Assembly: GCA_947623775.1 (NCBI GenBank)
Contig: CANQHL010000040.1
Coordinates: 1-10,776, forward strand
Length of the DNA stretch: 10,776 bases
From: an uncultured Clostridia bacterium
GTDB taxonomy: Bacteria; Bacillota; Clostridia; Christensenellales; UBA1242
Direction: 5' to 3'
This document shows positions 1 through 6,320 of this stretch, one piece after another. The notes below the pieces were generated by a model that saw only the letters and a program-made list of their open reading frames with translations, was not told the origin of the DNA and did no database searches. The translations under genes and the position numbers were made by a program. Positions within the stretch are counted from its first letter, which is position 1; the number at the start of each line of letters is the position of its first letter.

Positions 1-17
1 GTTTCCGCAGAACGCGA

Positions 18-49
18 CAAGGAAAGATATTCAAGGAAAGATATTCAAG
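18..49. repeat. 14-bp tandem duplication inside uvrA
   Basis: The 14-base unit caaggaaagatatt occurs at 18-31 and again, without mismatch, at 32-45. A partial third copy (caag) occupies 46-49. On the coding strand one copy gives the expected GLEYLSL-SRSAET reading of UvrA. The extra copy inserts NISFL-type residues and shifts the frame by two. Fourteen is not a multiple of three, so this alone would truncate UvrA. A tandem duplication of this size is typical of replication slippage. Confidence 0.92.
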
Positions 50-854
50 TCCAACATCTTGAAGAAATTGCAATCTTGCTTTTATCTCTTTCAATATGCT
101 CTTGGCTATTTCAGTCTTTTCTTTAGACAATTTTATTTCGTCAAGATAGGGATTTAACTCTCCAACCGACATGTCACATAATTCTGCAATATTTTTTCCC
201 TTGATTTTAACTGATAATGCACTTTCATTAAGTCTTTTGCCTTGACATGTTGGACAAGTCATCTCATGCACAAATTTTCCTATTTCAAAACGTACGAATT
301 CACTTTTAGCTTCCGCAAGACGTCTTTTTAAATTGTTGACAATGCCTTCAAACGCCAATGCCCTCTTTCCGTTGAAATGTTCAAAAGTTTTGTTTCTTGC
401 TTCATTCTCATATAAATCAAGTTTTTCACCATCATTTCCATATAAAAGAATGTTTATTTTTTTCTTTGGCAAATCTTTCAACGGAACATCTAAGTCTATA
501 TCATATTTTTTTGCAACTGCTCGCAAATATCTTTCAGCAAGCCCTCCATTATCCATGCGCCAACCTGTGAGATTAAATGCACCTTGGCTTATTGATAAAT
601 CCTTATCGCGCAAAACCAAATCTTCATCTATATCAGAATAAATTCCAAGCCCCCCACACGTCGGGCATGCACCATATGGAGCATTAAACGAAAATAATCT
701 GGGTGTTACCTCTTCAAGTGTCCAGCCACATGCCGGGCAAGCATAATTTGTGCTAAATAATATTTCTTCATCATCTTTTTCACATACAACAAGCCCCTCT
801 GCCAACTTTACAGCCGTTTCCACCGAATCAGTAAGTCTTGATGTTATTCCATCT

Positions 855-862
855 TTTATCAA
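855..862 (-). other. Deletion scar in uvrA at an 8-bp direct-repeat sequence
   Basis: On the coding strand the octamer ttgataaa is read in two ways. In the upstream frame it is the end of LDK, and in the downstream frame it begins LIKDGI. Both readings match UvrA, but in an intact family member these two places are about 16 codons apart. The simplest reading is a deletion between two copies of ttgataaa that left one copy. If spacing was family-typical (recalled from Bacillus subtilis UvrA), about 47 bp were lost, which is not a multiple of three. Confidence 0.8.
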
Positions 863-1445
863 GATTAATCTCTTCATCAAGCGTGTAAATGCTGCCATCA
901 ATTTTAACACGAACAAAGCCGGACTTTTTGTAACTTTCTAAATTTTTTGCAAAAGCTCCCTTTTGTCCCCTCACTGTCGGCGCAAGAATCGTCAATTTGC
1001 TACCGGACGGATATGATTGAATTACATCAACTATCTGATCAACTGTTTGTTGTTCAATTGGCTTATTGCAATGTGGGCAATATGGTGTTCCCACTCTCGC
1101 AAACAACAATCTTAAATAATCATAAATTTCTGTGACTGTACCGACTGTCGAACGTGGATTATGATTTGTTGTCTTTTGATCAATTGATATAGCGGGGCTC
1201 AGTCCGTCAATTGATTCAACGTCCGGTTTCTGGGCTTGTCCTAGGAATTGTCTAGCATATGAGGAAAGACTTTCGATATATCTTCTTTGCCCCTCAGCAA
1301 AAATCGTTCCGAACGCTAAACTTGACTTTCCCGAGCCACTAACCCCAGTAAAAACAACTAATTTATTCTTTGGAATTTCTAAATCTACAGATTTTAGATT
1401 ATTTTCCTTTGCACCTTTAATTATTATTGAATTTTTCATGCAAGT

Positions 1446-1474
1446 ATTATATCACTAGTGTATAAAATTAGCAA
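1446..1474 (-). promoter_or_regulatory. uvrA promoter, apparently giving a leaderless transcript
   Basis: The minus strand has TTGCTA at 1474-1469, a 17-bp spacer and a consensus TATAAT at 1451-1446. Only six bases (acttgc) separate the -10 box from the ATG at 1439, so the expected transcription start is at or next to the A of the start codon. The spacer contains the 8-bp palindrome CACTAGTG (1453-1460), a possible operator, although no known box was recognised. Confidence 0.75.
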
Positions 1475-1570
1475 TAATTTTAAAAAATTAATTTAAAATT
1501 TTAGAAATTTTTAGTTTTTTATATAAAAATACACATTTTCTTAATTTTACTTTTAAATTTTTCTCCAAAT

Positions 1571-1594
1571 AAAAAAGATGGCAATCGCCATCTT
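1571..1594 (-). terminator. Rho-independent terminator after the 155-residue gene
   Basis: On the minus strand the stop codon at 1603-1601 is followed after six bases by a perfect 8-bp stem (AAGATGGC / GCCATCTT) closing a four-base loop. A run of six T directly continues from the stem. The uvrA promoter lies about 100 bp further on, so this element separates the two transcripts. The rest of 1475-1570 is A/T-rich sequence in which I see nothing else. Confidence 0.85.
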
Positions 1595-1600
1595 CTGAAA

Positions 1601-2068
1601 TTATAAATCTTTTGGATCATATTCTTGATTATGATAAATAACCTTTTGATTTTTAATTTGCTCCGGAACTTTTTCTCCATCAACCAACCCATACACATTA
1701 GTCTGTGAAATCTGGAATTGATTATTAAATGTATTTCCCGAATACTTTGTCTCAAATGCAACCGCCTTCTCTAAAATTTCAGGAGGAAGATTTTTTGACA
1801 AATAATCCAAAACTTCTTCACTGCTTGGGTTAAATCCCGATACATAATTGCTTGTAAATACTGATGCGTGGCGGGTCACAACCTGTGCAATTATTGTAAA
1901 TTCAGGCGCCTTACAAACGGCGGTTGGCTCTTTTAAATAACTTTTCCATAAATCGGTTGGTTGAATGTATGAAAGTGTTTCTACATAGTTACCCTCTTTG
2001 TCCTTTATTTTCATTTTTACCACAGGTTTTATTGTTTTTGCTAACTTTAAAATTTCTTTTTCATCCAT
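1601..2068 (-). CDS. Uncharacterised 155-residue soluble protein
   Basis: I do not recognise this protein. The frame stays open up to 2116, but ATG 2068 (MDEKEILKLAK) is chosen because a strong Shine-Dalgarno (gagagg) lies just upstream and a consensus promoter covers the extra 5' codons. It starts with a short charged helix, followed by a lysine- and valine-rich probable strand segment (VVKMKIKDKEGNYVETLSYI). A mixed region (PEFTIIAQVVTRHASVF) comes next, then a likely helix (SSEEVLDYLSKNLPPEILEK) and a polar tail ending in YHNQEYDPKDL. It has one cysteine and no signal peptide or membrane segment, so it is probably cytoplasmic. It is a single-gene unit with its own promoter and terminator, inserted between uvrB and uvrA. 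A role in repair is not shown by the sequence. Confidence 0.8.
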   Translation of the reverse strand: MDEKEILKLAKTIKPVVKMKIKDKEGNYVETLSYIQPTDLWKSYLKEPTAVCKAPEFTIIAQVVTRHASVFTSNYVSGFNPSSEEVLDYLSKNLPPEILEKAVAFETKYSGNTFNNQFQISQTNVYGLVDGEKVPEQIKNQKVIYHNQEYDPKDL

Positions 2069-2087
2069 TTTTCTTTCCTCTCTTAAT

Positions 2088-2116
2088 ATTTTAGCACACG
2101 TAATGTATTTTGTCAA
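2088..2116 (-). promoter_or_regulatory. Consensus SigA promoter for the 155-residue gene
   Basis: The minus strand has TTGACA at 2116-2111, exactly 17 bp of spacer, and TAAAAT at 2093-2088. The -10 box ends 19 bases before the ATG at 2068, which predicts a leader of only about 13 bases with the ribosome binding site at its 5' end. Confidence 0.85.
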
Positions 2117-2120
2117 TATG

Positions 2121-2150
2121 TTGACTTCCCTTTGATAAACATGATATAAT
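2121..2150 (+). promoter_or_regulatory. SigA promoter for the phosphoesterase gene, back to back with the divergent promoter
   Basis: TTGACT at 2121-2126, an 18-bp spacer and a perfect TATAAT at 2145-2150 precede the AGGAG site at 2158-2162 and the ATG at 2170. Its -35 box and the opposing -35 box are four bases apart and form an inverted repeat, GTCAA-tatg-TTGAC (2112-2125). One regulator or one polymerase could therefore affect both directions. Confidence 0.82.
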
Positions 2151-2169
2151 AAATTCTAGGAGTTTTAAA

Positions 2170-2730
2170 ATGATTTATTTTACGTCAGACACACATTTCG
2201 GCTCAGAACGCACTCTACAAACAAGTTGCCGTCCCTTTAAAGATACTAAGGAAATGGATGAGGCAATTATAAAAAATTGGAATGATATTGTCAAAAATGA
2301 AGATGAAGTTTACCATTTGGGGGACTTTGGAAATTATGCTATAATTAAAAAATTAAATGGTAAAATCACAATAATTTTAGGAAATTATGAACAAAACGAC
2401 CTAAAAACCAATTTTAAAGGCAATTTTTCGGAATTTTCAAACTTTTTAAAAGAATTAGGTTTTTATAACGTTGTAGATAAAAGCATGGTTTTGCAATTAG
2501 AAGATGATGCAAACACTTCTTTTTATTTAACACACAAACCAATCGATTGCTCAAAGGATTATTTCAATTTATTTGGCCATATTCATGAAAAATGCAAATG
2601 CAAAAAGTTCGGACTAAATGTTGGGATAGACTGTTTTAATTTTGCACCCGCAACTCTTGAACAAGTTTTCTTTTATAAAAATGCCATTTTAAATTATTAT
2701 GATAAAAATGTCTTTATGGAAGATTTATAA
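2170..2730 (+). CDS. Calcineurin-like metallophosphoesterase, small phage/Firmicutes type
   Basis: This 186-residue protein is a probable cytoplasmic metal-dependent phosphodiesterase or phosphatase. The metallophosphoesterase motifs appear in order: SDTHFG with D7 and H9, YHLGDF with D52, GNYE at 71-74, THKP with H122, and GHIH with H137 and H139. This set would coordinate a two-metal centre. The usual GNH(D/E) box is GNYE here, so the histidine normally proposed as proton donor is Tyr73. The RPFKDTKEMDEAIIKNWN segment is typical of the small phage-like branch of the family. The ribosome binding site AGGAG is seven bases from the ATG. The gene points toward uvrB, and the two stop codons are separated by only seven bases, with no hairpin terminator visible. 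The substrate cannot be deduced. Family assignment is firm and the role unknown. Confidence 0.9.
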   Translation: MIYFTSDTHFGSERTLQTSCRPFKDTKEMDEAIIKNWNDIVKNEDEVYHLGDFGNYAIIKKLNGKITIILGNYEQNDLKTNFKGNFSEFSNFLKELGFYNVVDKSMVLQLEDDANTSFYLTHKPIDCSKDYFNLFGHIHEKCKCKKFGLNVGIDCFNFAPATLEQVFFYKNAILNYYDKNVFMEDL

Positions 2731-2737
2731 TAATAAC

Positions 2738-4699
2738 TTATTTATTCTTTTTATTTTCCAATCTCTTTCGTAATTTTTGTATTTGATTTCGTAGTTCTAT
2801 TGCCCTCTCAAAATCCAAAGCACCTGATGCAACTTTCATCATTGCTGTCAATTTTTCTATCTCTGCCGGTATTTCTTCTTTTTTCAATTTGCCGTCTGAA
2901 ACCTTTTGAGTTATCTCTAAGGTATTTTTTATATCTTTTATTATAGTTTTTGGGGTTATTCCATGTTCTTTATTATATTTTTCTTGCAATTCACGCCTTT
3001 CGGTTGTTATTTCAATCGCTCGTTTCATAGAATCAGTAATTACATCCGCAAACATTATCACTCTGCCATTTGCATTTCTTGCCGCACGACCAATTGTTTG
3101 AATTAATGCACCCTCGCTTCTTAAAAATCCCTCTTTATCGGCATCGAGGATACATACAAGTTCAACCTCTGGCATATCCAACCCCTCTCTTAAAAGATTT
3201 ATTCCGACAAGCACGTCAAATTCACCAGAACGCAACCCATTTACTATCTCAACGCGTTCCATCGTATCAATCTCCGAGTGCATATATTTGGTTTTAAAAT
3301 TATGCTCTTGCAAGTAAGTCGTCAAACTTTCTGCCATCTTTTTTGTCAATGTTGTCACAAGAACTCTTGCATTTCTGCTTATCGTCAACTTGATTTCTTG
3401 CATAAGTTCTTCTATTTGATTTTTTATAGGTCGCACTTCTATCTTCGGATCAAGCAAACCCGTAGGCCGTATATATTGATTTACCACTGCCCCTGCTCTC
3501 GATAGTTCATAGTTTGATGGCGTTGCAGAAACATACATTACCTGTCCAAGTTTTGAATTGAATTCATCAAATGTAAGTGGTCTATTATCACGGGCGGCTT
3601 CAAGTCGAAATCCATATTCCACCAAAGATTGTTTTCTTGCTTTGTCACCATTATACATCGCCCTTATCTGTGGCAAAGTCATGTGACTTTCATCAATTAT
3701 AGTTAAAAATCCTTTTGGAAAATAGTCGATCAATGTGTATGGTGGCTCGCCCGGCTTTCTTCCGTCAAAATATCTCGAATAATTTTCAATACCGCTGCAA
3801 TAGCCAACTTCTCGCATCATTTCTTCATCATAAGCAACCCGCTGACCTATTCTTTCCGCTTCAATCAACTTCCCCTCTTGCTGAAATTGGCTTATTGCAA
3901 TTTGTCTATCCATCTCTATTTGATTTAATGCCTCTTCCATTCTTCCTCTACCTACCGCATAATGGGTTGCTGGATATATTGAAACAGTTTTTAATTGGTT
4001 GATAAGATTTCCCGTTATCGGGTCAAAATTGTAGATTTTTTCGACTTCATCCCCAAAAAATTGGATTTTTACCGCAAGTTCTGATTGGTTTGCAGGAAAT
4101 ATATCAAGCGTGTCCCCTTTAACTCTGAATGTGGAGCGCTTAAAATCAATATCATTTCTTGTATATTGAATGTCAATAAGTCTCATGATTACATCATCTC
4201 GGTCAACCAAATCTCCCTCGTGCAAACAAATATGAAGATTGTAATATTCATTTGGATTGCCTAGGCCATAAATACAAGAAACAGATGCAACAATGATTAC
4301 ATCATCTCTTTCAAGTATTGAAGAGGTTGCACTTGAGCGGAGTTTGTCTATTTCATCATTTATTGCCATATCCTTTTCAATATATGTGTCCGATGAAACT
4401 ATGTACGCCTCCGGTTGATAATAATCATAATACGATACAAAATATTCAACACGATTATGCGGAAAAAATTCTCTAAATTCATTACATAATTGAGCCGCCA
4501 AGGTTTTATTATGTGCTATAACTAAAGTTGGCTTATTGAGTTTCTGAATAATGTTTGCCATAGTAAAAGTTTTACCACTACCTGTCACTCCGTGTAGAAC
4601 TTGTTCTTTTAATCCCTCTTTAAACCCTTCAACCAAACTTTCAATTGCCTCCGGTTGATCGCCCGCAGGTGAATATTTTGAAACCAGTTCAAAAGCCAT
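2738..4699 (-). CDS. uvrB: Excinuclease ABC subunit B
   Basis: UvrB is the helicase-like central component of bacterial nucleotide excision repair. It receives DNA from UvrA, verifies the lesion with a beta-hairpin, and recruits UvrC for incision. At 653 residues this is full length. Visible elements in order are Walker A GVTGSGKT at 37-44, the tyrosine-rich beta-hairpin region YYDYYQPEAYI near 90-100, the Walker B-like DESH motif near 337, the helicase motif LLREGLDMPEVELVCILDAD, the QTIGRAARN motif VI, and a C-terminal UVR domain (AMMKVASGALDFERAIELRNQ) that binds UvrC or UvrA. The start is fixed by AAGGAG five bases upstream of ATG 4699. No lesion was seen, in contrast to uvrA. It has its own promoter and ends tail to tail with the phosphoesterase gene. 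I saw no LexA/DinR-type box (CGAAC-GTTCG) upstream. Confidence 0.98.
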   Translation of the reverse strand: MAFELVSKYSPAGDQPEAIESLVEGFKEGLKEQVLHGVTGSGKTFTMANIIQKLNKPTLVIAHNKTLAAQLCNEFREFFPHNRVEYFVSYYDYYQPEAYIVSSDTYIEKDMAINDEIDKLRSSATSSILERDDVIIVASVSCIYGLGNPNEYYNLHICLHEGDLVDRDDVIMRLIDIQYTRNDIDFKRSTFRVKGDTLDIFPANQSELAVKIQFFGDEVEKIYNFDPITGNLINQLKTVSIYPATHYAVGRGRMEEALNQIEMDRQIAISQFQQEGKLIEAERIGQRVAYDEEMMREVGYCSGIENYSRYFDGRKPGEPPYTLIDYFPKGFLTIIDESHMTLPQIRAMYNGDKARKQSLVEYGFRLEAARDNRPLTFDEFNSKLGQVMYVSATPSNYELSRAGAVVNQYIRPTGLLDPKIEVRPIKNQIEELMQEIKLTISRNARVLVTTLTKKMAESLTTYLQEHNFKTKYMHSEIDTMERVEIVNGLRSGEFDVLVGINLLREGLDMPEVELVCILDADKEGFLRSEGALIQTIGRAARNANGRVIMFADVITDSMKRAIEITTERRELQEKYNKEHGITPKTIIKDIKNTLEITQKVSDGKLKKEEIPAEIEKLTAMMKVASGALDFERAIELRNQIQKLRKRLENKKNK

Positions 4700-4719
4700 A
4701 ATTACTCCTTAATAACTTA

Positions 4720-4747
4720 ATTATACTCATTTTGGATTATAAAGCAA
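4720..4747 (-). promoter_or_regulatory. uvrB promoter
   Basis: The minus strand shows TTGCTT at 4747-4742, a 16-bp spacer and TATAAT at 4725-4720, followed by AAGGAG at 4710-4705 and the ATG at 4699. It lies in the gap between the upstream small membrane-protein gene and uvrB, so uvrB can be transcribed alone. Confidence 0.7.
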
Positions 4748-4757
4748 TCTTTTTACA

Positions 4758-5117
4758 TTATTTAAAAATGGCTTTCAAAATAAGACCAAAAACAAAACTG
4801 ACTGTCGCAAGAAACATGCTACGCAAGACAAGCATCATCAATGCTTTCTTCTGTTTTTTGGAGTCTAATAAATATGTTTGTCCCTTTTTTTTGAGTTTTA
4901 CACAGTAATAATATCCATCTTTACTGTCGGAAACTACAAAATCTATATAATTTTGCATTGACAAGCTTGTCATTATTTCATCTATTTCACTGATGGAAAG
5001 AATTATTTTATTGCATATCTCTTTTGCTATATCGTGTGGAGAAATTAAGTATGTTTTTTTGCCTGTGCATACTTTGCATAAATATATTAAAACCAACTTT
5101 TCCTTTCTTTCTTGCAT
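4758..5117 (-). CDS. Small winged-helix-like protein with C-terminal membrane segment, paralogue A
   Basis: No named family was recognised. The 119-residue product begins with a helical segment MQERKEKLVLIYLCKVC. A likely helix-turn-helix part follows (SPHDIAKEI to EIDEIMTSLSMQNYIDF), then a beta wing rich in aromatic residues (DGYYYCVKLKKKG). A basic linker (DSKKQKKA) leads to one hydrophobic membrane span (LVLRSMFLATVSFVFGLIL) near the C-terminus. The layout suggests a cytosolic winged-helix-like domain tethered to the membrane. A TTG at 5138 could start seven codons earlier. ATG 5117 is preferred because it aligns exactly with the start of the divergent paralogue (MQERKEKLVL against MLDLKSKLVL). 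No clear ribosome binding site precedes either. The stop lies just upstream of the uvrB promoter. Regulation of nearby genes would be inference only. Confidence 0.75.
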   Translation of the reverse strand: MQERKEKLVLIYLCKVCTGKKTYLISPHDIAKEICNKIILSISEIDEIMTSLSMQNYIDFVVSDSKDGYYYCVKLKKKGQTYLLDSKKQKKALMMLVLRSMFLATVSFVFGLILKAIFK

Positions 5118-5184
5118 AATTAATAATAATATTGCCAAATTTAGACTTTTTTATTAATTTTAGCCTTTTTTTACGCTCTTTTTA

Positions 5185-5193
5185 TGGTATAAA
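5185..5193 (+). promoter_or_regulatory. Extended -10 promoter element for paralogue B
   Basis: The sequence TGG-TATAAA at 5185-5193 matches an extended -10 (TGnTATAAT) and lies 27 bases before ATG 5221. No convincing -35 is placed. On the opposite strand of this 103-bp divergent region (5118-5220) I could not identify a comparably clear promoter for paralogue A. Confidence 0.45.
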
Positions 5194-5220
5194 CACAACT
5201 GAATAGCAAAAAATATATTA

Positions 5221-5595
5221 ATGCTTGATTTAAAATCAAAACTCGTTCTTAAAATTTTACAAAAGGAATGTCCGAACGGTGCCTATAAAATTGTAGATGC
5301 CAAGGACATTATTTCTTGCATGCCCGCTAAGTACCGAGTGGATTTTGATGGTCTTGATAATATACTTATTTACCTTGAAAGGCAAGAATATATCTCAATC
5401 AAATATGACGACGATGGCGTTTATTGTCTTTGCGTTTTGCCTTTCGGAAATGAAATTTTAGAAGATGAAGATATAAAAAAAAGAGAGGAAGTTGGCACTC
5501 CTCATTTTTGGATTTTGTTTGTTATGATATTTCTGTGTTGTTTTGCTTCATCATCGCTAAGTTTATTGCTTGCATATATTTTACTTCTCCATTGA
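5221..5595 (+). CDS. Small winged-helix-like protein with C-terminal membrane segment, paralogue B
   Basis: This 124-residue protein is a probable paralogue of the divergently encoded neighbour. Shared positions include the KLVL-x-x-L-x-K-x-C start, an I(S/I)xxHD/KDI-like helix, the (L/I)D(N/E)I(L/M)xxLxxQ(E/N)YI block and a wing with DGxYxxxV. It then has an acidic stretch (EILEDEDIKKREE), where paralogue A is basic, and one strongly hydrophobic span (FWILFVMIFLCCFASSSLSLL, about 98-118) at the C-terminus. It is likely membrane-tethered with the N-terminal domain in the cytosol. No good ribosome binding site is visible before ATG 5221. Its last 74 bases, which encode most of the membrane span, overlap the 3' end of radC on the other strand. 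Function is unknown. DNA binding is suggested by shape only. Confidence 0.78.
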   Translation: MLDLKSKLVLKILQKECPNGAYKIVDAKDIISCMPAKYRVDFDGLDNILIYLERQEYISIKYDDDGVYCLCVLPFGNEILEDEDIKKREEVGTPHFWILFVMIFLCCFASSSLSLLLAYILLLH

Positions 5596-6298
5596 AAAGG
5601 CGGCGATATTCATTTTTAACCAAACTGAATATTCCCTCTTTCCCGACAATTAAGCAATCAACTAATTTTGCACTTGCGTGCTCTAAACTTTCTTTGAGAT
5701 CGTTAAACGACTTTTTGTCTAGTTCCGATGGCTCACAACTGCCATTCGGATGATTGTGTACTATTATAATTCGAGAAACTTTGTTTGTGGATAAGTACAA
5801 TAAAATGTCTTTCATGTCTAACGCCACAACATCTGTTTTTCCTTTAGAAAAATGTCTGCCTTTTATTATTGCACCACTGTTGTCAACACCATATATAAAA
5901 ACATTTTCTTCTGGACGCAATCTAAGCAGGGTTTCCAAATAATCATAAAATTCCGATAAATTCTCTATACGCGATTGATTGATTTTGTCCATAGAATAAT
6001 AAAAGAAAATTTCTGAAATTGAATGAATTTTCTTTGCTGCCGACTCACCAATTCCATCAACCTCCATTAAATCTTCAATGGACGCATCAATAACAGATGA
6101 AACATTGTCAAACCTGTCAAGTAATCTGTGTGCCAATGGATTTACATCTCCTCGCGGGATAATTAAAAATAATATAAATTCCATTACATTTATTGGATTT
6201 AACGGATAGAGTCCCACTTCAGTCACCATGTCTAGGACTCTTTTTCTATGTCCATCATGAATATTTTTACCGTTTTTCAAATTTTGTGTTTTTGCCAT
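5522..6298 (-). CDS. radC: RadC family (JAMM/MPN) protein
   Basis: This 258-residue protein of the RadC/UPF0758 family has an N-terminal helix-hairpin-helix DNA-binding-like region (LMEVDGIGESAAKKI, about 77-91). A C-terminal MPN domain carries the metal-binding JAMM signature H181-N-H183-P followed by S191 and D194, with preceding acidic residues E130/E131. The family's role is unsettled. The old link with recombination repair is not well supported, and some members travel with mobile elements. The start is ATG 6298, with AGAGAGGA just upstream. An earlier possible start at 6352 would place 18 codons through an inverted repeat and is rejected. After the conserved core (LIVGKEGIFSLVKNEYRRLF) there is an unusual 23-residue tail, NGEVKYMQ to NNTEIS, which lies almost wholly opposite the membrane span of paralogue B. 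The metal centre looks intact. Confidence 0.94.
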   Translation of the reverse strand: MAKTQNLKNGKNIHDGHRKRVLDMVTEVGLYPLNPINVMEFILFLIIPRGDVNPLAHRLLDRFDNVSSVIDASIEDLMEVDGIGESAAKKIHSISEIFFYYSMDKINQSRIENLSEFYDYLETLLRLRPEENVFIYGVDNSGAIIKGRHFSKGKTDVVALDMKDILLYLSTNKVSRIIIVHNHPNGSCEPSELDKKSFNDLKESLEHASAKLVDCLIVGKEGIFSLVKNEYRRLFNGEVKYMQAINLAMMKQNNTEIS

Positions 6299-6320
6299 TT
6301 TATCCTCTCTTTTAAATTTG

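Larger units (their letters stand above)
1..1439 (-). pseudogene. uvrA: Excinuclease ABC subunit A, disrupted by two frameshifting lesions and cut by the window edge
   Basis: UvrA is the damage-recognition ATPase of UvrABC nucleotide excision repair. It loads UvrB on lesions. The first frame starts at ATG 1439 and shows the family N-terminus: Walker A GVSGSGKSS at residues 32-40, RRYIESLSSYARQFLGQ, the PAISIDQKTT block and CPHCNKPI. After LDEEINLDK it shifts and ends with an unrelated RWNNIKTY tail at a stop at 828. Homology resumes in another frame as LIKDGITSRLTD near 862. It carries the Cys4 zinc finger (CPAC then CPTC) and the CPTCQGKRLNES block, and runs to about position 32. There a 14-bp tandem duplication shifts the frame again, and LSRSAET follows to the edge. 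About 13-15 residues normally present after LDK (a KHxIEVVxDR-like stretch) are missing. No ribosome binding site precedes the ATG. An in-frame TGA lies five codons upstream, so the start is well fixed. Identity is sure. Whether the lesions are real or assembly errors is open. Confidence 0.93.

Noticed and set aside
828..862. Programmed frameshifting as the explanation for split uvrA
   Set aside because: Conserved residues are missing at the junction and no slippery heptamer with a downstream structure was seen. A deletion explains both observations.
333..941. Plus-strand open frames opposite uvrA
   Set aside because: They lie antisense to clear UvrA homology, have low-complexity phenylalanine/serine-rich translations and lack start signals.
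1519..1761. Minus-strand frame overlapping the end of the 155-residue gene
   Set aside because: It is out of frame with the supported gene, runs through the terminator hairpin, and has a basic low-complexity translation.
2069..2116. N-terminal extension of the 155-residue protein to 2116
   Set aside because: The extra codons coincide with a consensus promoter and the ribosome binding site for ATG 2068, so they are upstream DNA and not coding.
3070..4002. Plus-strand open frames opposite uvrB
   Set aside because: They mirror a full-length conserved gene and show no protein-like pattern or ribosome binding sites.
5118..5138. TTG start at 5138 for paralogue A
   Set aside because: Alignment with paralogue B places the start at ATG 5117, and no ribosome binding site favours TTG.
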